Shown here in pieces: positions 23,435 through 36,709 of a stretch of DNA of 64,000 nt. Position numbers and translations under genes: made by a program. The stretch spans positions 215,330-279,329 of the forward strand of contig NZ_SNXW01000006.1 in NCBI RefSeq assembly GCF_004362855.1. Reading direction: 5' to 3'. Numbering within the stretch: the first letter of the stretch is position 1; each line of letters opens with the position of its first letter. The notes below the pieces were generated by a model. The model searched no databases and was not told the origin of the DNA. It saw only the letters and a program-made list of their open reading frames with translations. The stretch comes from Aquabacterium commune (lineage in GTDB: Bacteria; Pseudomonadota; Gammaproteobacteria; Burkholderiales; Burkholderiaceae_C).

Positions 23435-26242
23435 ATGCCCCCTCCCATGGACACGCCCAGCACCCCCACACCCTCCAGCGCCACGGCCGATTACTCAGGC
23501 CACACGCCCATGATGCAGCAGTACCTGCGCATCAAAAGCGAGTTCCCGGACACCCTCGTGTTCTACCGCATGGGCGATTTCTACGAGGTTTTCTACGACG
23601 ACGCGCGCAAGGCCAACCGCCTCATCGACATCACCTTGACGGTGCGCGGGCAGTCGGGTGGCGAGCCGGTGGTGATGGCCGGTGTGCCGGTGAACGCCGT
23701 CGAGACCTACCTGGCCAAGCTGATCCGCCTGGGCGAGTCGGTGGCGATTTGCGAGCAGGTCGGCGAGGTGGGTGCCAGCAAGGGCCCGGTGGCGCGCAAG
23801 GTGGTGCGGGTGGTGACGCCCGGCACGCTGATCGACACCGAGTTGCTGTCCGAGCGCGCCGATGCGCTGCTGCTGGCCGTCGTCATGGGCAAGGAACGTG
23901 GCAAGGACAAGCCCTCCGACACCACGCCCTGCGCCCTGGCCTGGGTGGGCCTGTCCAGCGGCAAGCTGGGGCTGACCGAATGCACCGCGCGCGAGCTGGT
24001 GGGCTGGCTGGCCCGCTTGCAGCCCGCTGAAATCCTTTACGACCGCGAGCGCGTGCCGCCCGCCTTGCTGCCTTTGCTCAATGCCGGCTCGGCATCCGGA
24101 GGCGGCCCGCGCGGCGTGGCCCTGACCAGCCGCCCGACCTGGCAGTTCGATGCCGGTCTGGGCCTGCGCAAGCTGTGCGAGCAGTTGCAAGTGCAGCACC
24201 TGCAAAGCTGGGGCGCCCAGGAGATGCCCCTGGCGCATGCCGCCGCCGCCGCGTTGCTGAGCTACGCCGAGCACACGCAGGGCAGGGCGCTGGCGCACGT
24301 GGCCTCGATGGAGGTGCCGCGGGTGTCGGAGCTGCTCGATGTGCCGCCATCCACCCTGCGCAACCTGGAGTTGGTGCAGACCCTGCGTGGCGAGGACGCG
24401 CCCACGCTGCTCTCCCTGCTGGACACCTGCCGCACCGGCATGGGCAGCCGCGCCTTGCGCCAATGGCTGACGCAGCCTCTGCGCGATCGCAGCGTGGCCC
24501 GCGCCCGCCACGACGCGGTGGCCACCCTGCTGGCGCCACCCACCCACGCCCAGGGCTTCGACGCCATCCGCGAGGCCTTGCGCCAGATGAGCGATGTCGA
24601 GCGCATCAACGCCCGCGTGGCCTTGCGCCAGGTGCGCCCGCGCGAGTTGGCCGGCCTGCGCGACACGCTGCTGGGCCTGCCCGATTTGCTGGCCCGCGTG
24701 CCCGATCTGGCGCAGGAAGACGGCGCATCGCCCGGTTTGTTGCAGCAGGTCCGCTCGGCCCTGTCGCCCGATCCGGCCGTGGCCGCGCGCCTGCAGGCCG
24801 TGCTCATGGAGGCGCCCGCCGTGCTGTTGCGCGACGGCGGTGTCATCGCCACCGGTTTCGATGCCGACCTCGACGAGCTGCGCGCCATCTCGCAGAACTG
24901 CGACGCCTTCCTGCTCGACCTCGAAGCCCGCGAGCGCGCCCGCACCAACATCCCCAACCTGCGCGTGCAGTTCAACAAGGTGCATGGCTTCTACATTGAG
25001 GTCACGCAGTCGCACGCCGACAAGGTGCCGTTGGACTACCAGCGCCGCCAGACCCTGAAGAACGCCGAGCGCTACATCACGCCCGAGCTCAAGGCCTTCG
25101 AAGACAAGGCCCTGTCGGCGCAAGACCGCTCGCTGGCGCGCGAGAAGTTCCTGTTCGAGCAACTCATCGACTTCCTGCAGGCCCACATCGGCACCCTGGG
25201 CGCGCTGGCGCGGGCGCTGTCCACGCTGGACGCCCTGGCCGCCCTGGCCGAGCGCGCCGCCACGCTGCGCTGGACGCGGCCGGAGTTCGTCTCGCACCCC
25301 TGCATCGACATCGAAAAGGGCCGACACCCCGTGGTCGAGGCCCGCCTGATGGAGACCACCGGCGCGGCCTTCATCCCCAACGACTGCCGCCTGGACGCCA
25401 AGCGCCGCATGCTCATCGTCACGGGCCCCAACATGGGCGGCAAATCGACCTTCATGCGCCAGGTGGCCCTGATCGCGCTGATGGCCGCCGTGGGCTCCTA
25501 CGTGCCGGCGGCCTCGTGCCGTCTGGGGCCGATGGACGCCATCCACACCCGCATCGGCGCGGCCGACGACCTGGCCAACGCCCAGTCCACCTTCATGCTG
25601 GAGATGACCGAGGCCGCCGCCATCGTGCACACCGCCACCGAGCACTCGCTGGTGCTGATGGACGAGATCGGCCGCGGCACCTCGACCTTCGACGGCCTGG
25701 CCCTGGCCGGCGCCATTGCCGGGCACCTGCACGACCGCAACCAGTCCTTCACGCTGTTCGCCACGCACTATTTCGAGCTGACCCGCTTGCCAGAGAAGCA
25801 CCCGCGCGCGCTCAACGTGCACGTGGGGGTGGCCGAATCGGGCGACGACATCGTTTTCCTGCACGAGCTGCAGCACGGCCCGGCCAGCCGCAGCTACGGC
25901 GTGCAAGTGGCGCGCCTGGCGGGCATGCCGCACACCCTGATCCGTCAGGCGCGTGCCACACTCGAGTCTCTGGAGTCGCAACAGCGCGCGTCCGACCAGC
26001 AGATCGACCTCTTTGCCGAGTTGGGCGGCGATGGCAGCGCGGCCGGCGCGGTGCTGGACCTCGATGGTTTGGCCGATGCCGCCCGGGCCTCACTCCCGGC
26101 AGGCGCTCAGACTGCCGCCGACGCCCTGACGCCCGCCGAGGCCCAGGCACTGAACCTGCTTGTGGCCATCGACCCCGACACCCTCACGCCGCGCGAAGCG
26201 CTGGACGCCCTGTACAAACTCAAATCGGTGATCTCATCATGA
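23435..26242 (+). CDS. mutS: DNA mismatch repair protein MutS
   Basis: MutS detects mismatches and starts methyl-directed repair with MutL. The 935 residues have the mismatch-reading motif [11 protein letters not shown] (Phe49 and Glu51 with the start used), connector, lever and clamp regions, then the ABC-type ATPase with Walker [11 protein letters not shown] (near 664), and the [16 protein letters not shown] signature. The C-terminal helix-turn-helix dimer region ends [14 protein letters not shown] at 23435 and ATG at 23447 are both possible, since Pro/Thr-rich sequence precedes the conserved start [12 protein letters not shown]. The stop overlaps the next gene by four bases. Confidence 0.95.
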   Translation: MPPPMDTPSTPTPSSATADYSGHTPMMQQYLRIKSEFPDTLVFYRMGDFYEVFYDDARKANRLIDITLTVRGQSGGEPVVMAGVPVNAVETYLAKLIRLGESVAICEQVGEVGASKGPVARKVVRVVTPGTLIDTELLSERADALLLAVVMGKERGKDKPSDTTPCALAWVGLSSGKLGLTECTARELVGWLARLQPAEILYDRERVPPALLPLLNAGSASGGGPRGVALTSRPTWQFDAGLGLRKLCEQLQVQHLQSWGAQEMPLAHAAAAALLSYAEHTQGRALAHVASMEVPRVSELLDVPPSTLRNLELVQTLRGEDAPTLLSLLDTCRTGMGSRALRQWLTQPLRDRSVARARHDAVATLLAPPTHAQGFDAIREALRQMSDVERINARVALRQVRPRELAGLRDTLLGLPDLLARVPDLAQEDGASPGLLQQVRSALSPDPAVAARLQAVLMEAPAVLLRDGGVIATGFDADLDELRAISQNCDAFLLDLEARERARTNIPNLRVQFNKVHGFYIEVTQSHADKVPLDYQRRQTLKNAERYITPELKAFEDKALSAQDRSLAREKFLFEQLIDFLQAHIGTLGALARALSTLDALAALAERAATLRWTRPEFVSHPCIDIEKGRHPVVEARLMETTGAAFIPNDCRLDAKRRMLIVTGPNMGGKSTFMRQVALIALMAAVGSYVPAASCRLGPMDAIHTRIGAADDLANAQSTFMLEMTEAAAIVHTATEHSLVLMDEIGRGTSTFDGLALAGAIAGHLHDRNQSFTLFATHYFELTRLPEKHPRALNVHVGVAESGDDIVFLHELQHGPASRSYGVQVARLAGMPHTLIRQARATLESLESQQRASDQQIDLFAELGGDGSAAGAVLDLDGLADAARASLPAGAQTAADALTPAEAQALNLLVAIDPDTLTPREALDALYKLKSVISS

Positions 26243-27066
26243 CCTACTGCGTCGCCATGCGCCTCAACGCCGGCCTGGTCTTCCTGTCGGACTCGCGCAC
26301 CAACGCGGGCATGGACCAGATCAGCACCTTCCGCAAGATGACGGTGTTCGAGCAGCCCGGTGACCGCACCCTGGTCGTGCTGTCGGCCGGCAACCTGGCC
26401 ATCACCCAGGCGGTCAAGCAACTGCTGGGCAGCGAAACCATCGAAGGCTCGGACGGTGAGCCCTGCACGATCTGGACGGCCAAAAGCCTGTTCGATGTGG
26501 CCCGCATCGTGGGCAGCGCCGTGCGCAAGGTCCACGCCCGCGACGCCGAGGCGCTCAAGCAGCACGGCATCGACTTCAACTGCAGCCTCATCGTCGGCGG
26601 CCAGATCAAGGGCGAGACGATGCGCCTGTTCAATGTCTATGCCGCGGGCAATTTCGTCGAGGCGGGCATCGACGGCGTCTGCTACTTCCAGATTGGCGAG
26701 TCCAAGTACGGCAAGCCCGTCATCGACCGCGTCATCACGCCGACCACGCCGCTGGAAGAGGCCGCCAAGTGCGCGCTGATCTCGATGGACTCCACGCTGA
26801 AGTCCAACCTCTCGGTGGGCCTGCCACTGGATTTGCTGGTGTACGAGGCCAACGCCTTGAAGGTCGAGCGCCTCATCCACATCGACGAGTCGGACACCTA
26901 CTTCCGCATGATCCGCAACACCTGGGGACAGCGCCTGCGCCAGGTGTTTGACTCCATCCCGGACCCGGTGTGGCAAGCTGAGCAGGCCGATGCGGGCAAC
27001 CTGCCGGCGGCGTCCCAGGCCCAGGCCATGAACCCGCTGAGCAAGATCCACGCGCCCAACGGCTGA
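26239..27066 (+). CDS. Anbu-type proteasome-related peptidase
   Basis: Anbu is a bacterial relative of the proteasome beta subunit and HslV (COG3484). Its ATG overlaps the mutS stop by four bases. The 275-residue protein starts [54 protein letters not shown], so removal of Met would expose Thr as the nucleophile in the Anbu pattern. Later segments ([38 protein letters not shown]) follow the same pattern. The family usually sits with an alpha-E/DUF403 gene, an ATP-grasp gene and a transglutaminase; those are absent here, so the mutS pairing is unusual or lineage-specific. Confidence 0.85.
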   Translation: MTYCVAMRLNAGLVFLSDSRTNAGMDQISTFRKMTVFEQPGDRTLVVLSAGNLAITQAVKQLLGSETIEGSDGEPCTIWTAKSLFDVARIVGSAVRKVHARDAEALKQHGIDFNCSLIVGGQIKGETMRLFNVYAAGNFVEAGIDGVCYFQIGESKYGKPVIDRVITPTTPLEEAAKCALISMDSTLKSNLSVGLPLDLLVYEANALKVERLIHIDESDTYFRMIRNTWGQRLRQVFDSIPDPVWQAEQADAGNLPAASQAQAMNPLSKIHAPNG

Positions 27067-27072
27067 GGTGTC

Positions 27073-27089
27073 GGTGCCGCAGCGGCACC
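27073..27089. other. Small hairpin between the convergent Anbu and plsC genes
   Basis: GGTGCC (27073-27078) and GGCACC (27084-27089) flank a five-base loop. No T run follows on either strand, so it is a weak terminator candidate only. Confidence 0.3.
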
Positions 27090-27096
27090 ACGCCAG

Positions 27097-27822
27097 TCAA
27101 GTCAGCGCGGCTGCCTCGAGGTCGAGTTCGTCGATGCAAGCGGCCATCTGCGCGTGGCAAGTGGCCATCAGCGCGGGCAGGTCGTCCAGCGTCAGCCCGG
27201 TGGTGGCGATGGGCGGCAAGGCCCGCAGGATGACGGTGCCGCCATGCCAGCGGTTCAGGTCCATCGTGCGGGTGTAGTTGTTGGCGCACACCGGCAGGAT
27301 GGGCACCTGGGCGTTGATGGCCATCTGGAAGGCGCCCTTCTTGAAGGGCCCCAGGCCTTTGCCATGGCTGCGTGTGCCCTCCACGAACACCCACAGCGAC
27401 ATGTCTTTGTGCTGCAGGGTGTCGGTGGTGGTGAGCATGGCCTTCTTGGCCTGGATGGCGTTGCCGCGGTCCACCAGCACATTGCCGGCCAGCCAGTACA
27501 GTTGCCCGAACAGCGGGATCCATTTCAGGCTCTTCTTGCCCAGGCTGACCGTGCGCCTGGGCACCACGCGGCCAAAGACGAACAGGTCGTGGTTGGAGAG
27601 GTGGTTGGCCGCGAGCACGGCGGGGCGGGCGTGCTCGATCAAATCACCGATTTCCAGCTTCACGCGGACGCCCATGATCCGCAAGGCCGGCAGCGAATAC
27701 ACCCGGGCGCACAGGCGGCTGTTGTCGGGGTTGAAGGGGCGGCACAGGCCGATGAGCAGGCCGATCACGCTGGCGATCACGAAGTGGGCGGCCAGCAGCA
27801 GGACGCGGAGGACAAACAGCAA
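27097..27822 (-). CDS. plsC: 1-acyl-sn-glycerol-3-phosphate acyltransferase
   Basis: PlsC adds the second acyl chain in phosphatidic acid synthesis; it is bound to the inner membrane through its N-terminal hydrophobic segment (about 1-25). With the TTG start at 27822 the protein has 241 residues. The motif NHLSNHD (73-79, H-x4-D) and FVEGTRS (146-152) are the acyltransferase signatures, and PILPVCANNY follows. The TTG is preferred because AGGAG lies five bases upstream; a start at 27921 would add about 33 residues unlike the family. It is divergent from pyrG. Confidence 0.88.
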   Translation of the reverse strand: MLFVLRVLLLAAHFVIASVIGLLIGLCRPFNPDNSRLCARVYSLPALRIMGVRVKLEIGDLIEHARPAVLAANHLSNHDLFVFGRVVPRRTVSLGKKSLKWIPLFGQLYWLAGNVLVDRGNAIQAKKAMLTTTDTLQHKDMSLWVFVEGTRSHGKGLGPFKKGAFQMAINAQVPILPVCANNYTRTMDLNRWHGGTVILRALPPIATTGLTLDDLPALMATCHAQMAACIDELDLEAAALT

Positions 27823-27927
27823 AACAGCTCCTGCGAGGGTGGTGCGAAGCGGCCGATGATACGCCGCGCACAGTGGCCCTGGCGGTGCTGCAGGCAACGA
27901 TGTCCGCGGGCCGCGCGGCACTCCGCC

Positions 27928-29636
<1,709 letters not shown>

Positions 29637-29651
29637 AGAAGGACCGATGCC

Positions 29652-31884
<2,233 letters not shown>

Positions 31885-31903
31885 TCGCAGCTGTGACGCC
31901 AGC

Positions 31904-31926
31904 AAAGGGGCCTTCGGGCCCCTTTT
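31904..31926 (+). terminator. Rho-independent terminator after eno
   Basis: AAAGGGGCC (31904-31912) pairs with GGCCCCTTT (31917-31925) around the stable tetraloop TTCG, followed by T. A strong terminator by eye. Confidence 0.85.
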
Positions 31927-31956
31927 CCATGGGCGCGCGTCGTGGATAATGCCGCC

Positions 31957-32319
31957 ATGCGTGTGGCCTTTTTCATCATCGTGGCGCTGTTGGCGGCGGT
32001 CCAGGTCGAGCTGTGGCTCGGCAAGGGCGGGTTGCCGCGCGTGATGTCGCTGCGCGCCCAGGTGGAAGCCCAGCAGAAGGTCAATGCCCAGGCCCAGGCC
32101 CGCAACGAGCGCCTGGCCGCCGAGGTCCGTGACCTGCAAGAAGGCCTGGAGATGGTCGAGGAAAAGGCCCGCACCGAGCTTGGCATGGTCAAGCCTGACG
32201 AAATCTACGTGCAGTTGACATCTCAGCCGGCAGCGCCGCGGACCTTGCCACCGACCTCGCCCAGCGCCGCGCCATGGCCGCCTGCTGCGCAGGCTTCGTC
32301 TCCCGCACCCACCCCTTGA
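31957..32319 (+). CDS. ftsB: Cell division protein FtsB
   Basis: FtsB is a small single-span inner-membrane protein that joins FtsL and FtsQ in the divisome. The 120 residues start with a membrane helix (VAFFIIVALLAAVQVELWLG), then a coiled coil with heptad leucines (LRAQVEAQQKVNAQAQARNERLAAEVRDLQEGLEMVEEKAR), then ELGMVKPDEIYVQL, which is the FtsB signature. The tail is Pro/Ala-rich. A GATAAT element at 31945-31950 lies seven bases before the ATG, so the message may be leaderless. It is the usual neighbour of eno. Confidence 0.92.
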   Translation: MRVAFFIIVALLAAVQVELWLGKGGLPRVMSLRAQVEAQQKVNAQAQARNERLAAEVRDLQEGLEMVEEKARTELGMVKPDEIYVQLTSQPAAPRTLPPTSPSAAPWPPAAQASSPAPTP

Positions 32320-32327
32320 GCTCAAGC

Positions 32328-33047
32328 ATGGAGGCACTGGCCGCTCACCTGGCCTGGGTCGACCCCTGGCTGCTGCCGGTATGGACGGCCTGGGGCGTGC
32401 CTTTCAGCTGGCTGGAGCTGGCGGCCTGCACGCTGTCGCTGGCCATGGTGGGCTTCAACCTGCGCGTGCATCCGGCCGGCTGGCCGCTGGCCATGGTCAG
32501 TTCCGTGTTGTATGGCCTGTTGTTCGCGCGCAGCCGCTTGTATGGCGAGGCGGCGCTTCAACTGGTGTTCGTGGCCATGTCGGCCTGGGGTTGGTGGCAG
32601 TGGTTGCGGGGCACGAGCGACGGCAGCGGCCATGACGCCCTGCGGGACGCGGTCGCAGAGTCGGCGCCGGATGGCCAGCCCTTGCGGGTGCGCTCCTTGG
32701 GCCCGCGTGGTGTGTGGCTGGCCTGTTTGAGCCTGGCCGTGCTGTGGCCGCTCGTGGGCACGCTGCTGGCCCATGCCACCGATTCTGACGTGCCTTACTG
32801 GGACGCCCTGCCCACCACCGGCAGCCTCATCGGGCAATGGCTGTTGGGCCGCAAATACGTGGACAACTGGCCCTGCTGGCTGGCGGTCAACCTGGTCAGC
32901 ATGGCCCTGTTCGCACACAAGGCGCTGTGGCTGACGGTGTGGCTGTACGCGTTGTTCGCGCTGCTATCGGTGGTGGGGTGGCGCGCCTGGTTGGCCGAGG
33001 CGCGTGCGCACTTGCCGCGCCCGCGCCGCCGAGAGGCCCTCACATGA
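32328..33047 (+). CDS. pnuC: Nicotinamide mononucleotide/riboside transporter PnuC
   Basis: PnuC is an inner-membrane facilitator for nicotinamide riboside or similar vitamin precursors. The 239 residues hold several predicted spans, including LELAACTLSLAMVGFNLRVHP, WPLAMVSSVLYGLLFARSRLYGEAALQLVFVAMSAWGWWQWLRG and LPTTGSLIGQWLLGRKYVDNWPCWLAVNLVSMALF, the conserved PnuC blocks. The next gene encodes a NadR-like kinase overlapping by four bases. The pairing argues for uptake and trapping of nicotinamide riboside as the function. No riboswitch was recognised. Confidence 0.88.
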   Translation: MEALAAHLAWVDPWLLPVWTAWGVPFSWLELAACTLSLAMVGFNLRVHPAGWPLAMVSSVLYGLLFARSRLYGEAALQLVFVAMSAWGWWQWLRGTSDGSGHDALRDAVAESAPDGQPLRVRSLGPRGVWLACLSLAVLWPLVGTLLAHATDSDVPYWDALPTTGSLIGQWLLGRKYVDNWPCWLAVNLVSMALFAHKALWLTVWLYALFALLSVVGWRAWLAEARAHLPRPRRREALT

Positions 33048-33742
33048 AGACGACCTTGCCGCGTCAGGGGCGCATCGTTGCGCTCGTGGGCGCCGAGAGC
33101 ACCGGCAAGACCACGCTGGCACACGACCTGTTCCGCGCCTTGTTGGCACGTGGTCACGATGCCGTGGTCGTGTCCGAGACCTTGCGCGCCTTTTGCGACA
33201 CCCAGGGCCGCACGCCCCGGGCCGACGAGCAAGCCGCTTTGGCCGCCGAGCACAGCCGGCGCATCCGCGAGGCTGCCCAGCGCCACACCCTGGTCCTGGC
33301 CGACACCACCGCCCTGATGACCGCGGTGTACAGCGACCTGCTGTTCGACGACCGCAGCCTGTATGCCGAGGCCATGGCCGAGCACGCGCGCTGCGAGCTC
33401 ACACTCTTGACCTCGCTGGACCTGGCCTGGGTGGCTGATGGCCTGCAGCGCGATGGCCCGCAGGTGCGCGAGCCGGTGGACCGGCTGGTGCGCCAGGCCC
33501 TGATGGAGGCCGGACAGCCTTTTGGCATCGTGGCGGGGCAGGGCAACCAGCGCCTGCGCCACGCCCTGGCCATGGTCGATCACATGCTGGATGCACCTGC
33601 GCGCGTGCGCCGCAGCACCGAAGGCGCTGGAGCAGGCCCGGCAGCCGCGACCCCGCGCTGGCGTGCGGTCTGCACCCATTGCGATGACGACGCGAGCTGC
33701 GAGCAACATTGGCTGACGCGCGGTTTGCGCAACGGCGGCTGA
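33044..33742 (+). CDS. NadR-type ribosylnicotinamide kinase-like ATPase
   Basis: This 232-residue cytosolic protein corresponds to the C-terminal kinase part of NadR, without the DNA-binding and adenylyltransferase domains. The Walker A is GAESTGKTT (16-24), followed by SETLRAFCDTQGRTP and the metal region VLADTTALMTAVYSDLLF. The C-terminus has an extra region with three cysteines (CTHCDDDASC). It is coupled to pnuC by an ATGA overlap and probably phosphorylates imported nicotinamide riboside, trapping it in the cell. Confidence 0.82.
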   Translation: MKTTLPRQGRIVALVGAESTGKTTLAHDLFRALLARGHDAVVVSETLRAFCDTQGRTPRADEQAALAAEHSRRIREAAQRHTLVLADTTALMTAVYSDLLFDDRSLYAEAMAEHARCELTLLTSLDLAWVADGLQRDGPQVREPVDRLVRQALMEAGQPFGIVAGQGNQRLRHALAMVDHMLDAPARVRRSTEGAGAGPAAATPRWRAVCTHCDDDASCEQHWLTRGLRNGG

Positions 33743-34566
33743 AGCCCGTGGTGGCGCACCGTGATGTGGGCGCCCAGCCCGCGCTGACCGTGCTCTGGCG
33801 CGAAGGCGACTGGCTGGCCATCCACAAGCCGGCCGGCTGGCTGGTCCACCGCACCGGCCTGGATGCGGGCGAAACCCGCTTTGTGGTGCAGACCCTGCGT
33901 GATCAGCTCGGCCAGCACGTCTTCCCGGTGCACCGCCTCGACAAAGGCACCTCCGGTGTCCTGCTGATGGGCCTGAGCCCGGAGGCTGCGCGGGCGATGG
34001 CGCAGCAGTTCGCGCAACGGCAGGTGCACAAGCGCTACCTGGCCATGGTGCGCGGCTGGCCTGGCACGTCGCTCAGCGTGGACCATCCCTTGCGCCCTGA
34101 CGACACCCCGCCCGACACCCCGCCGCAAGATGCGCTCACGCACCTGCGCCGCCTGGCCACCTGGCAGCTCGACGTCCCGGTGGACCGCTACCCACACACC
34201 CGCGTCGCCCTGGTCGAGGCCCAGCCTGAGACAGGCCGGCGGCACCAGATCCGCCGCCACCTCAAGCACATCGCCCACCCCATCATCGGCGACGCCACCC
34301 ATGGCAAAGGCGCACACAACCGCTGGTGGGCGCAGCACCTGGGGCTGCAGCGCCTGTGGCTGCATGCCACCGAGCTGCGCTTGCAGCATCCTGCCGATGG
34401 GCGCGAACTGGTGCTGCGTTCAGACCCGCACGACGCAGCGCTCAACTCCGACTGGTGCGCCTTGCTGGCGCAGCCCTGGACGCTTCACTGCAGCCGCTGC
34501 GAGCCCGGCGGCACGTCGGCGCCATCGCGGAACAACTCGGCCGCATCGATGGGGTCGAAGTGGTAG
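33709..34566 (+). CDS. truC: RluA-family pseudouridine synthase (TruC-like)
   Basis: TruC-type enzymes convert uridine 65 of tRNA to pseudouridine. The catalytic motif HRLDKGTSGVLLMG (Asp78 with the TTG start) is clear, with KRYLAMVRG and QPETGRRHQIRRHLKHI downstream, the RluA family pattern. The start is uncertain: TTG at 33709 overlaps the kinase gene by 34 bases, and GTG at 33748 gives a shorter form just after the kinase stop. The end runs 82 bases into the convergent hslO gene; the last 25 residues there resemble nothing and may simply extend the frame. Confidence 0.85.
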   Translation: MADARFAQRRLKPVVAHRDVGAQPALTVLWREGDWLAIHKPAGWLVHRTGLDAGETRFVVQTLRDQLGQHVFPVHRLDKGTSGVLLMGLSPEAARAMAQQFAQRQVHKRYLAMVRGWPGTSLSVDHPLRPDDTPPDTPPQDALTHLRRLATWQLDVPVDRYPHTRVALVEAQPETGRRHQIRRHLKHIAHPIIGDATHGKGAHNRWWAQHLGLQRLWLHATELRLQHPADGRELVLRSDPHDAALNSDWCALLAQPWTLHCSRCEPGGTSAPSRNNSAASMGSKW

Positions 34567-35471
34567 CGCTCGCCGCAGAAGTCACAGCCGATCTCGACCT
34601 GACCTTGCTCGGCCACGATGCTGTCGATCTCGGCCTTGCCCAGGCTGCGCAGCATGCTCGCCACGCGCTCACGCGAGCAGGAGCACGCAAACTGCGGCCC
34701 GGATGCGCCGGTGGCCGGCTCGAAGTAGCGCAGCGTCTCTTCCCAGAACAGCCGGTGCAGGATGGTGGGCGCGTCCAGCGTCAGCAATTCCTCGGCCGTC
34801 AGCGTGGCGGCCAGGTGGGCGATGCGGTTGTACTGCTCGGCCACGTCCATCTCGGCCGCGGCCGCGCGGTCGGTGCCGGCCAGGTTCGCTTCGCCCTCGA
34901 CGGGCATGCGCTGGATGAGCAGGCCCGCCGCGATCTCGTCATTCGCCGCCAGGATGAGCTTGGCGTCCAATTGCTCGGACTGGCGCATGTACTGCTCCAG
35001 CACCGCGCTCAGGTCCTGCAGCACTTCGCCGTCTGCGGCATTGAGCGGCACCACGCCCTGGTAGGGCTGCTGGCCGGGTTGGCGGTCTTTCGGGTCCAGG
35101 GTGATGGCGCAGCGGCCGTGGCCGTTGACGTTCACCATCACGTCCAGCGGCAGCCGGCCGGTGTCGCTGGCCGGCAGTTCACCGACCACCTTGGCCGTGC
35201 TGCGAAAGCTCAGGTCCGGCTGCACCTCGGTGACGGCCAGCTTGATGGGGCCTTCGCCGAACACCTGCAAAATCACCGCGCCATTGAACTTGATGTTGGA
35301 CTGCAGCAGCACGCCCGCAGCGCTCATCTCGCCGAGCAGGCGGCGCACCGGAGCGTCATAGCCCTCGGCAGCAGCGCGCCGGCGCAGCAGTTCCTGCCAG
35401 GAGTCGGTCAGGCGCACGAGCACGCCGCGCACCGGCATGCCTTCGAACAGGAATTTGTGCAGTTCGCTCAT
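34485..35471 (-). CDS. hslO: Redox-regulated molecular chaperone Hsp33
   Basis: Hsp33 is a holdase activated by oxidation of a zinc-bound cysteine centre. The 328 residues show the N-terminal core (FLFEGMPVRGVLVRLTDSWQELL, NIKFNGAVILQVFGEGPIKLAVTEVQPDLSFRSTAKV) and the C-terminal zinc switch CSC (263 and 265) and CDFC (296 and 299). All four cysteines are present. It overlaps the upstream carbonic-anhydrase gene by four bases, so the two are translated from one message. Confidence 0.94.
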   Translation of the reverse strand: MSELHKFLFEGMPVRGVLVRLTDSWQELLRRRAAAEGYDAPVRRLLGEMSAAGVLLQSNIKFNGAVILQVFGEGPIKLAVTEVQPDLSFRSTAKVVGELPASDTGRLPLDVMVNVNGHGRCAITLDPKDRQPGQQPYQGVVPLNAADGEVLQDLSAVLEQYMRQSEQLDAKLILAANDEIAAGLLIQRMPVEGEANLAGTDRAAAAEMDVAEQYNRIAHLAATLTAEELLTLDAPTILHRLFWEETLRYFEPATGASGPQFACSCSRERVASMLRSLGKAEIDSIVAEQGQVEIGCDFCGERYHFDPIDAAELFRDGADVPPGSQRLQ

Positions 35472-36010
35472 GGGGACTCTTTCGGGGTGTCGATGCGCAC
35501 CATCTCGGTCTTGTATTGCGCAGATTTGGCCACGTACAGGGCCGTGCCCATGTGCATACGGGCCAGGTCGGTGTCGCTCAATGGGCGCACGGCTTTCGCG
35601 GGCGATCCCATGATCAGCATGCCGTCTTCGAACACCTTGCCTTCGGTGACCAGCGCACCGGCCGCCACCAGGCAGTTCTTGCCGATCACGGCGCCATTGA
35701 GCACCACGGCCTGGATGCCGATCAGCGCACCCGCGCCCACGGTGCAGCCGTGCAGCATGGCCTGGTGGCCCACGGTCACGTCCTCGGCAATGGTCAGCGG
35801 AAAGCCGATGTCGGTGTGCAGCACCGCAGACTCCTGCACGTTCGAACGGGCGCCGATCACGATGGGCTCGTTGTCGCCGCGCAAGGTCACGTGCGACCAC
35901 ACGCTGCTGCTCTCGGCCAACGTCACATTGCCGATGACGTCGGCCGACTCAGCCACATAGGCCGTGGGGTGGACGGTCGGAGACTGGTCCTGGATGCGGT
36001 AGAGCGCCAT
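35468..36010 (-). CDS. Gamma carbonic anhydrase family protein
   Basis: This is a 180-residue left-handed beta-helix protein of the CaiE/YrdA (gamma carbonic anhydrase-like) family. Hexapeptide repeats are obvious (e.g. DVIGNVTLAESSSVWSHVTLRGD, VTVGHQAMLHGCTVGAGALIGIQAVVLNGAVIGKNCLVAAGALVTEG). Candidate metal-binding His residues are in LHTDIG and VGHQAMLHGC. Whether it has carbonic anhydrase activity is unknown; most YrdA-type members lack it. It forms an operon with hslO and is divergent from a peroxiredoxin. Confidence 0.9.
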   Translation of the reverse strand: MALYRIQDQSPTVHPTAYVAESADVIGNVTLAESSSVWSHVTLRGDNEPIVIGARSNVQESAVLHTDIGFPLTIAEDVTVGHQAMLHGCTVGAGALIGIQAVVLNGAVIGKNCLVAAGALVTEGKVFEDGMLIMGSPAKAVRPLSDTDLARMHMGTALYVAKSAQYKTEMVRIDTPKESP

Positions 36011-36115
36011 GGTCGTGGACCGCGAATGCGGTGCTTGTGCGGTGGAGGGATGAATTCTAGGGGGCAGACATCTATGATGAAGGGGTGTCGATGAAACCCC
36101 GGCCCGGAGGCGCAG

Positions 36116-36664
36116 ATGAAAACCGTTGGTGACAAGCTGGAACCGTTCCAAGTTGTGGGCGTGAAGCCAGGTTTCAAGCACCCAGAGGAACACGGCCAGT
36201 CGGCGTTCGAGGACATCACCGAGACCAGCTTCCCTGGCAAGTGGAAGGTGATCTATTTCTACCCCAAGGATTTCACCTCGGTCTGCGGCAGCGAGGTCGA
36301 GGCCTTCGCCGCCCTGGCCAAGGCCTTCTCAGACCACAACGCCGTGCTGTTGGGGGGCTCCACCGACAACGAGCATTCGAAGCTTGGCTGGCGCCGCGAG
36401 ACGCCCGCGCTGGACCAGCCTGGCCACCATGCCTTCGCCGACGAGGCTGGCGCCTTGGTCGATCAACTCGGCGTGCGCGACCGCGCCACCGGCATCGCCC
36501 TGCGCGCCACCTTCATCGTCGATCCTGACAACGTCATCCGCCACGTGTCCGCCAACAGCCTGCTGGTCGGGCGCAACCCGGACGAAGTCCTGCGCGTGCT
36601 CGACGCCTTGCAAACCGATGCGCCGTGCGCCTGCCAGCGTGAGGTCGGCGGCCCGACGCTTTGA
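36116..36664 (+). CDS. Peroxiredoxin (AhpC/TSA family)
   Basis: This 182-residue thioredoxin-fold peroxidase removes hydrogen peroxide and organic hydroperoxides. The peroxidatic site is PKDFTSVCGSE, with Cys57 and Thr54. A cysteine pair in the tail (APCACQ) may supply the resolving thiol, so it looks like a 2-Cys or AhpC-type with unusual spacing. The gene is divergent from the carbonic anhydrase/hslO pair, and the next gene is yaaA, another peroxide-stress gene. The ATG at 36116 is preceded by CGGAGGCG. Confidence 0.88.
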   Translation: MKTVGDKLEPFQVVGVKPGFKHPEEHGQSAFEDITETSFPGKWKVIYFYPKDFTSVCGSEVEAFAALAKAFSDHNAVLLGGSTDNEHSKLGWRRETPALDQPGHHAFADEAGALVDQLGVRDRATGIALRATFIVDPDNVIRHVSANSLLVGRNPDEVLRVLDALQTDAPCACQREVGGPTL

Positions 36665-36709
36665 ACCACCGCACCACCGCATCCTGATTGACCGTTCCCG
36701 AGAGCGCCC

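Noticed and set aside
23495..25981. A long open frame on the minus strand opposite mutS.
   Set aside because: It overlaps the full mutS coding sequence and shows only the composition expected from the reverse of a G+C-rich gene.
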